Of a DNA stretch of 64,000 nucleotides, positions 17,566 through 26,324 are shown in pieces. The stretch spans positions 1-64,000 of the forward strand of contig JAYVSV010000056.1 of assembly GCA_043775015.1 (NCBI GenBank), written 5' to 3'. Each line of letters begins with the position of its first letter. Positions within the stretch are counted from its first letter, which is position 1. The position numbers and the translations under genes were made by a program. This stretch comes from CANJXF01 sp043775015. GTDB taxonomy: Bacteria > Verrucomicrobiota > Verrucomicrobiia > Limisphaerales > CANJXF01. The notes under the pieces are model-generated. The model did no database searches. It was given only the letters and a program-made list of their open reading frames with translations, and was not told the origin of the DNA.

Positions 17566-20313
17566 ATGACACTTTATGACTTGATTCCGAAGGGCGAGCG
17601 GGCGAGCAACGATCTGTTGCTGGGGAAATTTCTGGAATACGTCGAGGCCCGAAAGCTCCAACTCTATCCTGCGCAGGAATCGGCCATTCTCGAATTGTTC
17701 GAGGAGAAAAACGTCATCCTGAACACGCCGACCGGCTCGGGCAAATCGCTGGTGGCGACGGCGCTGCATTTCAAGGCGCTCGCGCAGGGACAGCGTTCGA
17801 TTTACACCTGCCCGATCAAGGCGTTGGTGAATGAAAAATTCATGGCGCTCTGTCGCGAGTTTGGCCCGGACAACGTCGGCCTCAGCACCGGCGACGCGTC
17901 GGTCAATCGCGATGCGCCGATCCTTTGTTGCACAGCGGAAATCCTCGCCAACATCGCCTTGCGCGAAGGTCCGAAGGCCAATGTGCGCGACGTGGTGATG
18001 GATGAGTTTCATTACTACTCCGATCGCGAGCGCGGCACGGCCTGGCAGGTTCCGCTGCTCACGTTGCCGCAAACGCGGTTCCTGCTGATGTCCGCCACGC
18101 TCGGCGACACGACTTTCTTCGAGGAAGAACTCACGAAGCTCAATGGACGAGCAACGGTTGCTGTTTCGTCCACCACGCGTCCGGTTCCGCTCGAGCATGC
18201 CTACTCCGAACTGCCGCTCGCCAAGACATTGGAAAGCCTCGCCGCCGAGGGGAAAACTCCGGTGTATGTTGTTCACTTCACGCAATTGGATGCCTCGCAA
18301 AGCGCGCAGGATTTCACCAGCGTCAATGTTGCGACGCGCGAGGAAAAAGCGGCCATTGCCACTGCCATCCAGGATTTTAAATTCAACAGCCCTTACGGTC
18401 CCGATCTCAAGAAATGGTTGCGGCACGGCATCGGTTTGCATCACGCCGGACTGCTGCCGAAATATCGCGTGCTGGTCGAACAACTCGCGCAACAAGGATT
18501 GCTCAAAATCATTTGCGGAACCGACACGCTCGGCGTCGGCATCAATGTGCCGATTCGCACCGTGCTCTTCACGCGGCTTTGTAAATATGACGGGCAGAAA
18601 ACCGGCATTCTGAGCGCGCGCGATTTTCATCAGATTGCCGGACGCGCGGGGCGAAAGGGATTCGATGATCGCGGTTGGGTCGTGGCGCAGGCGCCGGAGC
18701 ACATGATCGAGAATTTGAAGCTCGCGGAAAAATCCGCGCGTGATGGCAAGAAGACGGTGAAACGGCAGCCGCCGGAAAAGAATTTCGTCAATTGGGACAA
18801 GCAAACCTACATCCGCCTGATCTCCGCGCCGCCCGAGCGGTTGAGTTCGCGCTTCCAGGTTTCGCACGGGATGTTGTTGAACGTGCTCAGTCGAAAAAGC
18901 GACGGTTGTCACGCCATGCAACAATTGATTTCGAGCAGTCACGAATCGCCGAAAGCGAAAAAGGCCCACGTGAAACGCGCGTGGCAATTATTCCGCTCGC
19001 TGGTGGATCGCAAAATCGTGGAGTTCATCAATCCACGTAGCAGCCGACGTGAGGAGGCTCAAACTTCCAATGCGGAATGCGGAGTGCAGAGTGTGGAATC
19101 AAGTGAGGGCATGGCCCGCACTTACCTCAACCCTCACCCCCAGGAGAGGGAACTGCGATGCGACGCTGCCGGATTGTCGTGGACTTCAGAACCTGCCCCA
19201 GCGCGGGAACGGATTCTCCCTAGGGGAGAGGGTAGGGGTGAGGGCGGGCAAAAAGTTCGCGTCAACGTGGAATTGCAGGACGATTTTTCGATGGACCAGG
19301 CGTTGTCGTTGTATCTGCTCGACACCGTCCCGCTGCTCGATCCGCAAGCGCCCGATTACGCGCTCGACCTGATTACGCTGGTCGAATCGATCATCGAAGA
19401 TCCCGACATTATTCTCCGCAAGCAACTCGACCGCGTGAAGGACCAGAAAATGGCGGAGATGAAAATGGAAGGAGTCGATTACGACAAGCGGATGGAAGAA
19501 TTGGAGAAGCTCGAATATCCGAAGCCGAAGCGCGAATTTATTTACGCGACATTCAACGCGTTTGCCGACCGGCATCCTTGGGTGGGTCAGGAAAATATTC
19601 GCCCGAAATCCATCGCGCGCGAAATGTTCGAGCAATTCCGTTCGTTTGCGGATTACATCAAGGATTACGAATTGCAGCGCGCAGAAGGATTGCTCCTGCG
19701 CCACCTCTCGCGCGTCCACAAGGTTCTGACGCAAACCGTTCCCGACGCGGCGAAGAACGATGCCGTGCGCGAAATGGAAATCTATCTCGACACCATGATT
19801 CGCCAGGTTGATTCGAGCTTGATTGATGAATGGGAAAAAATGCGCGACCCGAACTATCAGCCGCTCGCCGAAAAACCGGAGGTGCGTCCACCGGGAGCGG
19901 AGGAAGCCGATAAAGACATCACGCGTGACACGAAAAACTTCACCGCGACCCTTCGCAATCGCATTTTCATGTTCCTGCGCGGGTTGGTCATTGGCGATTT
20001 CGAGCAGACCCTGGCCACTCTTGATTCACCCGAACAACCCGAGGGGGAAACGTGGACGGCGGAACGATTGCGCGTGGCGACCGATTCCTATTACGCAGAG
20101 CACGAATATATTTGTCTCGATCCCAACGCGCGGAATGTCCGGCATACCTACGTCACGCCATCCGAGGACAAACGCAGTTGGCGCGTTCAACAGATGCTCG
20201 TTGATCCCGAGGAACAGAACGATTGGGTGGCGGAGTTCGAAGTGGATTTGGCGCAATCACGGCTCGCTGGAAAACCTTTTCTCCGTTTGCGCAAACTCGG
20301 CAAACTCGCTTGA
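17566..20313 (+). CDS. Ski2/Mtr4-like DEAD/DEAH helicase with DUF3516-type C-terminus
   Basis: 915 residues from the ATG at 17566; ATG 17548 is an alternative, and the longer frame to 17380 runs through repeat sequence. Walker A (TPTGSGKS) is near residue 54, the motif II box reads MDEFHYY near 145, and HHAGLLPKYR and QIAGRAGRKGF mark the second RecA domain. The C-terminal approximately 350 residues match the helical region called DUF3516 in bacterial Ski2-like helicases. RNA unwinding is likely. Residues about 493-563 come from an in-frame repeat insertion; the flanking sequence resumes at KVRVNVELQDDFSM. Confidence 0.85.
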   Translation: MTLYDLIPKGERASNDLLLGKFLEYVEARKLQLYPAQESAILELFEEKNVILNTPTGSGKSLVATALHFKALAQGQRSIYTCPIKALVNEKFMALCREFGPDNVGLSTGDASVNRDAPILCCTAEILANIALREGPKANVRDVVMDEFHYYSDRERGTAWQVPLLTLPQTRFLLMSATLGDTTFFEEELTKLNGRATVAVSSTTRPVPLEHAYSELPLAKTLESLAAEGKTPVYVVHFTQLDASQSAQDFTSVNVATREEKAAIATAIQDFKFNSPYGPDLKKWLRHGIGLHHAGLLPKYRVLVEQLAQQGLLKIICGTDTLGVGINVPIRTVLFTRLCKYDGQKTGILSARDFHQIAGRAGRKGFDDRGWVVAQAPEHMIENLKLAEKSARDGKKTVKRQPPEKNFVNWDKQTYIRLISAPPERLSSRFQVSHGMLLNVLSRKSDGCHAMQQLISSSHESPKAKKAHVKRAWQLFRSLVDRKIVEFINPRSSRREEAQTSNAECGVQSVESSEGMARTYLNPHPQERELRCDAAGLSWTSEPAPARERILPRGEGRGEGGQKVRVNVELQDDFSMDQALSLYLLDTVPLLDPQAPDYALDLITLVESIIEDPDIILRKQLDRVKDQKMAEMKMEGVDYDKRMEELEKLEYPKPKREFIYATFNAFADRHPWVGQENIRPKSIAREMFEQFRSFADYIKDYELQRAEGLLLRHLSRVHKVLTQTVPDAAKNDAVREMEIYLDTMIRQVDSSLIDEWEKMRDPNYQPLAEKPEVRPPGAEEADKDITRDTKNFTATLRNRIFMFLRGLVIGDFEQTLATLDSPEQPEGETWTAERLRVATDSYYAEHEYICLDPNARNVRHTYVTPSEDKRSWRVQQMLVDPEEQNDWVAEFEVDLAQSRLAGKPFLRLRKLGKLA
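19045..19255. repeat. Repeat element inserted in frame in the Ski2-like helicase
   Basis: The core is an imperfect inverted repeat: ACCCTCACCCCCAGGAGAGG at about 19130-19150 against a reverse copy with TAGGGGAGAGGGTAGGGG at 19221-19238. The 5' part (19068-19100) holds degenerate AATGCGGA/GTGCAGA/GTGTGGA units; a similar AATGCGGAGTTCGGA stretch lies in the intergenic region near 28636. The whole insertion contains no stop in the helicase frame, and family sequence resumes after it. Confidence 0.75.
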
Positions 20314-20334
20314 GCCGCAGGTTGGTGGCAGAAA

Positions 20335-20991
20335 TCAGGAACGCATTTTCGCCCGCGCAGTTTTCACCCCGACAACAAACTCCGCTGCTTTTTCGCTCAG
20401 CCCTTTCCAATCCCGGTTCTGCAAAAACGTTTTGCTGACGAGGCTGCTTCCGGCGGAAATCGCGACACAACCGGCTTGAATAAAGTCGCCGCAATTTTCA
20501 GCGGTCACTCCGCCGCTCGGCACAATTTTCAACTGCGGCAATGGCGCGCGCAGCGATTTGATGTAGCTCGCGCCCAAACCGTCGGCGGGAAAAATTTTAA
20601 TAAAATCGCTGCCCGCTTCCCAGGCGGTGAACGCCTCGGTCGGAGTGTAGGCTCCGCTGAAAATCGGTTTCTCTTTTTGCAAACAGGTTGCCACCACATC
20701 GAGACGCACGATGGGCGTGGCCACATATTCCGCTCCGGCTTCCAGGGCGCGAAGAGCGGTGGCGGAATCCAAAACCGTTCCAACACCGAGCAAAACTTTG
20801 TCGCCAAATCGTTTGGCCGTGGCGCGAATCACCTCGATGGCATTGGGGGTGGTCATGGTGACTTCGATGGCGCTGACGCCGCCGTCGATCAAGGCTGCGG
20901 TTGCATCCAAGAGTTGCTCGGAGCTGTCGGCGCGGATGACGGCGATCACTCCCGGTTCGAGCAGGCGCGCGATGATTTCATTTTTTGTCAT
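20335..20991 (-). CDS. eda: KDPG/KHG aldolase (2-dehydro-3-deoxy-6-phosphogluconate aldolase)
   Basis: 218 residues from the ATG at 20991; the frame extends upstream but without family sequence. It shows GVIAVIRADS at the N-terminus, IEVTMTTPNA with the catalytic Glu region, LLGVGTVLD, and DFIKIFPAD with the Schiff-base Lys. The enzyme splits KDPG to pyruvate and glyceraldehyde-3-phosphate. It lies 35 bp downstream of a GH88 gene, so it probably completes breakdown of uronic acids released by that hydrolase. Confidence 0.9.
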   Translation of the reverse strand: MTKNEIIARLLEPGVIAVIRADSSEQLLDATAALIDGGVSAIEVTMTTPNAIEVIRATAKRFGDKVLLGVGTVLDSATALRALEAGAEYVATPIVRLDVVATCLQKEKPIFSGAYTPTEAFTAWEAGSDFIKIFPADGLGASYIKSLRAPLPQLKIVPSGGVTAENCGDFIQAGCVAISAGSSLVSKTFLQNRDWKGLSEKAAEFVVGVKTARAKMRS

Positions 20992-21026
20992 GGAATTTAG
21001 TTCGAGAAAATTTGCGGCAAATAAAA

Positions 21027-22409
21027 TTACGAGCGCAGGAAAAATTCGTAATACGGTTGGCCGGTTGCTTCGCGCAAAATGATCAGCGCCAATTCCCGCG
21101 CATGATAATCGCCCCACATCGATGATTCGCCGCACGGAACCTTGCGTCCTTTCGGAATGTAATCCCAGCCGTTCGGCCGATGATAAACCGAATGCAGCAA
21201 CAAACCTTCATGCTTCGAATTCGTCGAAAGATAGGGCTCCGCAAAAAGATGTTTCGCGACGGTTAAACCCGCAGTGCGATAACGATTTCCAGGCGCATGG
21301 CGCTTCGTTGCTTTTAAATAATTACCGAAGCGGATCAAGCCTTGCGCGGCGATCGCAGCGGCGGAACTGTCCACGGGTTCATGGTCGTTGAACGGGTCAG
21401 CCGGGCGGGCGCGGTAATCGCCCATTTTGCTCAAGCCGGGCGCGCCGGTGTCCCAATATGGAATGCCATCGGTCGGCGTTTCGTTGAGCCAAAAGTCAGA
21501 AACCGCAAACGCAATTTCTTCGAAGCGGCGGACCACTTTTGCTTTGCCGCCACTCGCCAGAAATTCCTTCTCGTTGAGCGTTGCGAACAATTCCAATTGT
21601 TCTGCGTAGCCGCACAAAATCCAGGCCTGACCGCGCGTCCAGGTGGAAAAGGGCGAGTAACCCTGCTGCGTGCTGGCGCAACGGAAGCTGCCGTCGTTCA
21701 GATTGAAAATGGATTCGTGCGCGACTCGTCCGCGAACGTCGTAAAGGTCGCGGCCTTTTCCGAAAAAAATATTGTAACGCGCCGTCGTTTCCGCGTGTTG
21801 CAGCAGGCGATGCAGCAAATTGATTTTGGCATCCTGCTCGCCCATGAGGCGATGGCCAAGCTGATGACTCACCGCGAGCGCGCGCAAGGAACGAATCGTG
21901 TCGCTGAACAACGAATGCGGTCCGTTGAAGGAATAAATGTAGCCGAGTTCAGGCGTGATTTGAGTCCAGCGCGCAGCCTGCACCGCGCCGGATAATTTCA
22001 GGGCAAGTTCGTAAAAGTTTTTCTGCCAAGCATCCGCAGCAATGCGGCCTTCGCGCATGAGGCGTAATAAATTTCCGTAGGTGCTGACGTTGTTGAAACC
22101 GTGATCGTGCACACCAATGTGGCTGACGTGCGACGCCATTTCGTTGCGCGTCGCTTCGCGGGCTTGCTCCAGAAATTCCGTGTCGCCCGTGGCGTCGAAC
22201 TGAAGAAGGGAGGAGCCAAACTGGAAACCTTGCGTCCACTCGGTCCAGCCGCGCGCGGTGTATTTTCCTTTGACCGTGAAAACCGGCGCACCGGAACCGG
22301 GAGCGCGCCGCGCGTCGAGACTTCGTATTTTCAAGGCCGAAAGCGCGAAGAGTTTTTCCGTGGCGGGCAGCAAAATTTTCGCGGTGAGTGTGGAATCAAT
22401 TTTCAACAT
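21027..22409 (-). CDS. Unsaturated glucuronyl/rhamnogalacturonyl hydrolase (GH88/GH105-like)
   Basis: 460 residues from the ATG at 22409, which lies 4 bp after the upstream SDR stop. It shows WTEWTQGFQFGSSLL, VHDHGFNN with a candidate catalytic Asp, and FSTWTRGQAWILCGYAEQ, as in GH88 (alpha/alpha barrel) enzymes. These hydrolyse the unsaturated uronic acid left by polysaccharide lyases. There is no signal peptide, so it is probably cytosolic and acts on imported oligosaccharides. It belongs to an operon with an SDR and KDPG aldolase. Confidence 0.85.
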   Translation of the reverse strand: MLKIDSTLTAKILLPATEKLFALSALKIRSLDARRAPGSGAPVFTVKGKYTARGWTEWTQGFQFGSSLLQFDATGDTEFLEQAREATRNEMASHVSHIGVHDHGFNNVSTYGNLLRLMREGRIAADAWQKNFYELALKLSGAVQAARWTQITPELGYIYSFNGPHSLFSDTIRSLRALAVSHQLGHRLMGEQDAKINLLHRLLQHAETTARYNIFFGKGRDLYDVRGRVAHESIFNLNDGSFRCASTQQGYSPFSTWTRGQAWILCGYAEQLELFATLNEKEFLASGGKAKVVRRFEEIAFAVSDFWLNETPTDGIPYWDTGAPGLSKMGDYRARPADPFNDHEPVDSSAAAIAAQGLIRFGNYLKATKRHAPGNRYRTAGLTVAKHLFAEPYLSTNSKHEGLLLHSVYHRPNGWDYIPKGRKVPCGESSMWGDYHARELALIILREATGQPYYEFFLRS

Positions 22410-22413
22410 AAAA

Positions 22414-23205
22414 TTACAAACGCGGCAGATGAAACCCGCCATCAACGGAAATCACCTGGCCGGTGGAAAATGGAAAGTGTCCCTTCAAAACGGCGTCCAC
22501 CGCGAGGCCGACATCTTCCGGTTTGCCCCAGCGCTTTTGCGGGATGAGGCCGTCAGCGATCAGTTTGTCGTATTTCTCTTTCACGCCAGCGGTCATGTCG
22601 GTTTCCATGATGCCGGGACGAATTTCAAAAACCTGGACGCCATCGTTCGCGAGGCGCGTCGCCCAGAGCTGGGCCGTCATCGAAAGGCCCGCTTTGGAAA
22701 TGCAGTATTCCGCCCGGTTCACCGAGGCCGTGTTCGCGGAAATCGAGGTGACGAAAATTAATTTGTAACCGGCGCTCAACCGGCCTTGCCCAGGATTTTT
22801 CAACCAGTAATTGGCCGCGAGTTGCGAAAGAAAAAATGGCCCCTTCAAATTTACACCGAGCACTTCGTCGTAACTTTCTTCGCCCATTTCGGTGATGTCC
22901 GCACGGATTCGCGGAGCCATCCCGGCATTATTGACCAACGCATCAAGGCGTTGAAACCGCGCTAAAACTTGATCCAGAATTCCGGAGCGGTCGGTGCTGC
23001 TCCCAAGATTTCCCTGGACGATGGCGAATTGTTGCACGGAATTTGCGGCAACATTTTTGCAGAGCGCGACGGCCTCTTCAGCGGCGGCCCGGTTTCCGTT
23101 GTAATGAATGGCGACGTCGAATCCGGATTTCGCGCAAGACAAGGCAATGCCGCGACCAAGGCCGCGACTTGCACCGGTGACCAGCACCACGGGATTTCCA
23201 TTCAT
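22414..23205 (-). CDS. SDR-family oxidoreductase (FabG/KduD-like)
   Basis: 263 residues. Classical SDR features are present: TGASRGLGRG, NNAGMAP, Ser in VTSISA, the YxxxK pair (EYCISKAG) and a VDGG end motif. It could be annotated as 3-ketoacyl-ACP reductase, but its place as first gene of an operon with GH88 and KDPG aldolase suggests a uronate or keto-deoxy-sugar dehydrogenase such as KduD. That role is inference from context. Confidence 0.8.
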   Translation of the reverse strand: MNGNPVVLVTGASRGLGRGIALSCAKSGFDVAIHYNGNRAAAEEAVALCKNVAANSVQQFAIVQGNLGSSTDRSGILDQVLARFQRLDALVNNAGMAPRIRADITEMGEESYDEVLGVNLKGPFFLSQLAANYWLKNPGQGRLSAGYKLIFVTSISANTASVNRAEYCISKAGLSMTAQLWATRLANDGVQVFEIRPGIMETDMTAGVKEKYDKLIADGLIPQKRWGKPEDVGLAVDAVLKGHFPFSTGQVISVDGGFHLPRL

Positions 23206-24311
23206 GCTGCGACGCTAACAAAGAGAGAGGGAATTCGGGAAAGAAATTTTTTCATTCAGCGTGGAATGGCGGCAGAAATTATTTCGCAGTCGGCTTGAAT
23301 CGTGAGTGCCGGAGGCACGGCGGAAAATAGCCCCGGGTCGAGCGCAGCGAAAACCCGGGGGTTATTCAGAGACACAAAGAGATCATTCTGCCGAAGGCGC
23401 GAGCGCTGCGAGTTTCATCATCATCTTCACTTTCTTAATCTTAATCCCCGCACTGAACCCCCAACTCCCCTCCGTGGTTCAATGCCCATTTGTGCGTTCG
23501 CTGTGCTCGCCATCGTCCTGACCATCTCCCTCCGGCGAAGGAATCCCGCCCTTCAGATTCCGCCCTTCCTCCCTCCGCGTCTCCGCGTTGAAATCCGTCT
23601 CCCGACTCACAACCTGAAATTCAAAATTTTCCAATCTTTCTTCAGGATCGTCGCACCGCGAGGGGCGAGAGCAGCACGCAGATCACCAGCGACAAGAACA
23701 GGATCGAATAAACCTGAAACGGAAAATCGAAACGCGCATGGCTGCGTTGTCCCGAAAGCCCACGGGCTGAAGACCAGCATCGAATAGATCAATACCCCGG
23801 AAGCCGCATCGCTCCAGCGTTCAATTTGAGAGGAAGGCGATCCGCCTCGAATGGGCGCGGGCGGACGTTGTTCCTCAATGTGCACCGGGTCAGAATACCG
23901 AAAGGGGAAAAGACGGAAAGAGGGAAGAGTGGCGTTGCGGGAAGAGACGCGTACCTCCTAAATTACGTTTCTCATTAACACCGTGGCTTTAGCCCGGTGA
24001 AAATCGTCTGGAAAAGAGATTCTCAGCCGTTTTAACGGCTTCTGCGCCTGTTCGGACAAGCCGTTGAAACGGCTGCATCTCTCGCCGCACACCGGCCACC
24101 GGTCCCGCAATTGCGGGACACGATGTTAATGAGAGGTATGCGTCAACCCCGGTGGTGCTGCGGGCAGAGACGAGAGCGGGAAGTCTTTAATTCTTAGGAG
24201 ATAAAAACATTGGGGCAATCGATGGTTTGTTTCCGACAAAAATCAGCCAGCAGAGGTGCTTCCCTGATGTATGCTGCCCGAAACAGTTCAACCATAAAAA
24301 AAGGAAATATC
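23206..24311. repeat. Gene-poor interval with several palindromic repeats
   Basis: Apart from a degenerate membrane gene at about 23642-23870 I see no coding potential. Palindromes: GTGCCGGAGGCAC near 23304; CCCCGGGTCGAGCGCAGCG with AAACCCGGGG at 23331-23361; ACACCGTGG with a nearby CCCGGTG at 23979-23999; AGCCGTTTTAACGGCT at 24025-24040 and AGCCGTTGAAACGGCT at 24059-24074. An outer pair, CTCATTAACA near 23970 and TGTTAATGAG near 24124, brackets the last group, suggesting a composite REP element of about 170 bp. Confidence 0.65.
23642..23885 (-). pseudogene. Remnant of a polytopic membrane protein (O-antigen-ligase-like)
   Basis: From 23885 the minus strand encodes a short lead, then WSDAASGVLIYSMLVFSPWA, which resembles the first membrane segment of O-antigen-ligase-type proteins. 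After FGTTQP the frame is lost. In the next frame the sequence gives VYSILFLSLVICVLLSPLAV and then a stop at 23642. Two hydrophobic ends without the middle suggest an internal deletion plus frameshift. Family identity is a guess from the N-terminal segment. Confidence 0.45.
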
Positions 24312-24602
24312 ATGCCACGTTATATCGCACTTCTGAAATTCACCGATCAAGGCGCTCGCAAACTCAAAGAATCGACCCGGCGCGCCCATTCCTTTGACAA
24401 GGCCGCGGCCGCGGCTGGCGTCAAAGTCGATGGACAATATTGGAGCATCGGCGCTTACGACGGCGTTCTGCTGCTCAGTGCCGATTCCGATAAGAAAATC
24501 CTTCGATTGCTTGCCAAGTTGGCCGCGCTGGGAAATGTCCGCACCGAAACGTTGCCGCTTTTCAGCGACAAAGAATTCGACAGCATCGTTGGAAAATCGT
24601 AA
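24312..24602 (+). CDS. GYD-domain protein
   Basis: 96 residues from the ATG at 24312, which has AAGGA about 10 bp upstream; the longer frame from 24210 is not supported. The start MPRYIALLKFTDQGARKLKE and the later YDGVLLLSADS match the GYD family, a small ferredoxin-like fold of unknown function. It stands alone between repeat-rich gaps. Confidence 0.85.
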   Translation: MPRYIALLKFTDQGARKLKESTRRAHSFDKAAAAAGVKVDGQYWSIGAYDGVLLLSADSDKKILRLLAKLAALGNVRTETLPLFSDKEFDSIVGKS

Positions 24603-24714
24603 TTCGGAAACAAAGAGACGTTGAATCCGGAATGGAGAAGAACGGGGGGGAAACGGATTTCCATTTCCTTGGAGGAGGCGAGTGACTCCATTTCCGCCAG
24701 GAGGTTGGTATTGC

Positions 24715-24773
24715 AAAGGTAGGGCGCGCCGCCGGGAAGGGTGGCCGTGCGGCAGCGCGACCCTACCCTTTGC
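24715..24773. repeat. Palindromic repeat, 59 bp
   Basis: AAAGGTAGGGCGCGCCGCC at the left pairs imperfectly with GCGGCAGCGCGACCCTACCC at the right. It lies between the GYD gene and the end of the GH25 gene, and looks like another REP/MITE-type unit. Confidence 0.7.
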
Positions 24774-24865
24774 GCCAGGGTTGTTGTGATCTGCTATAGA
24801 AAGGGTTGCTGTTGTTGTCCTGTCCGGGAACCCGCGAAACGTAATACCAACGGTCGAACAAAAAA

Positions 24866-25836
24866 TTACGGCGAACGGATCCGGTAGAAGCGCTGGCGAT
24901 TGGCGGGCGTTGGCGTGTCGCTGAACTGGTAGAAGCCGGCCGGACTTTCGGTGACGGAACCGAGCACGCTCAAATGGCCAGCGGCAGGGCGATATTCGTT
25001 GACGCGAGGGCGGTCATAGACCGGCCCGGGGTGTTGGTAAAGGCGATCTGGATCGCGCCGCCATTTCCAGGAGTGATGCTGCTGATGACAATGGGCGGAT
25101 ACGGAATGAGGAATGATTGCAGGGTTTTGTATTCGCTATGGCAGACATCCAGGTCCAGGGGAGTGATTCCTCCAGCGATACCGGTCGAGCTATATTGCCA
25201 AAAACACCAATTGTTGAAAACGCCTGTCGGGTCGGGGTACGAGGCGGTGGGGGGCGGTTCGCTGACCGAATAATCGACGTTGGTGTAATAGGCCAGCCAG
25301 AAATCGTAATTAGCCAGGCGCGAATCCACCTCGGAGCTGGCAAAGGAGCGGTTCATATAAATAATCGGAGCCGCGCCCGCTCCGCGCTGCTCAATGATTC
25401 GATCGGAAAAGGCAATGATCCAGTCTGTGAGTCCGGTCATGCTCAGGGTACTGGCGCTACCTTCGACATCCAACACTGGGCGCAGACGTCCGGGCCCGAT
25501 GGCGCTACCGGAGTAAGTGAGAAAGTGATCGGCCTCAAGAACCGCCCCGGCGGTGTTGGTGCGGTTTTCCGGGTGAGGATAGTGATAGACGCCAACAAGC
25601 AGGCCGGCGGCGGCGGCTCGTGCCACGTTGTTGGCCATGGCAGCGTCGTCGGGTCCGGTGAGGCCCTCCGATGCTTTAACAAAGGCGAACCGATTTCCCT
25701 CGGCATACATCAGGTTCCAGGCGGCCTGAGAAACACCCGAAGCTCCTTGATAATGGGAGACATCCGCGCCGAAGTCGCGCCCCTCGCTGGAATGCAGCAG
25801 GCCGAAGGCAAAAAAAAGCGCGATCAATCGTTTCAT
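24866..25836 (-). CDS. Secreted GH25 lysozyme-like protein, frameshifted near its C-terminus
   Basis: The intact frame runs 25836 to 24970 (288 residues). A signal peptide (MKRLIALFFAFGLLHSSEG) is followed by GADVSHYQG, FAFVKASEG, GVYHYPHP, PVLDVEG and WQYSSTG, all GH25 muramidase hallmarks including acidic catalytic residues. The frame stops after ALASTNIALPLA. In the -1 frame it continues at once with LSVLGSVTESPAGFYQF and ends in RFYRIRSP with a TAA at 24866. That tail matches the C-terminal regions of other secreted proteins of this lineage. So either one base is missing at a TTT run near 24978 or the sequence has an error. The start is at 25836. Confidence 0.8.
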
Positions 25837-26020
25837 TTGATGGAATATTTTTCCAAAGGGTTCAATTGCGCTGACTCATTCAAACCAGCACGGCAGAATT
25901 TGGCCGCAGAGTAAACAGTGAACACTGAACACGGCACATCGATACCTGCGAAAAGTGGAAAGGTGTAAAAACTTCTCCCGAATAGTTGCGAAGCCCAAAT
26001 CCCGGGCGGATCGGTACAAC

Positions 26021-26050
26021 AAAAAGGCCGGATAACAAGTCCGGCCTTTT
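26021..26050 (-). terminator. Rho-independent terminator downstream of the phosphodiesterase gene
   Basis: AAAGGCCGGA and TCCGGCCTTT form a 10-bp stem with an 8-base loop. On the minus strand it is followed by a T-rich run (TTTTTGTTG). It lies about 275 bp after the minus-strand glycerophosphodiesterase gene, with the palindrome in between. It could also serve plus-strand transcripts. Confidence 0.7.
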
Positions 26051-26216
26051 CACACACAAACAAATAAAATATTCCCGAGAACGAGATTACTTTAGCCGAT
26101 TCGCCTTTTTCCGATAGTCACCAGAACTGGTGACGGGGACGCGATGTCGCGCGAAAAAGGGCGAAGGCAAATAAGTCCAATGTCCAATGCCTAAAGTCGA
26201 TTCCGGGTGTTTACAG

Positions 26217-26299
26217 GTGGGGCGAGCGTCCTCGCGAGCCGATTCCGAACCGCCCTCTGATCCTCAATGGCGACGGCTCGTCAGTAGCCTCGCCCCACC
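26217..26299. repeat. Palindromic MITE/REP-like element, 83 bp
   Basis: GGTGGGGCGAG at the left end pairs with CTCGCCCCACC at the right end, and a second inner pair GCGAGCCG/CGGCTCG follows. It sits between the terminator hairpin and the stop of the phosphodiesterase gene. Confidence 0.75.
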
Positions 26300-26324
26300 G
26301 AGTATTCGCTGCGAGGGTTTTTCT

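Larger units (their letters stand above)
25837..26324. other. Intergenic interval with terminator and palindrome, no gene
   Basis: A minus-strand frame at 25833-26063 has no family features and spans the terminator, so I do not call it. The interval holds the hairpin at 26021-26050, a small inverted repeat TCACCAGAACTGGTGA near 26119, a mini-repeat AAGTCCAATGTCCAATGCC near 26174, and the palindrome at 26217-26299. Confidence 0.6.

Noticed and set aside
17323..18987. 554-residue minus-strand open frame opposite the Ski2-like helicase
   Set aside because: No family features, and it lies antisense to a gene with clear helicase motifs; long antisense frames are common at this base composition.
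25833..26063. Minus-strand frame of 76 residues upstream of the GH25 gene
   Set aside because: It crosses a terminator hairpin and shows no family sequence.
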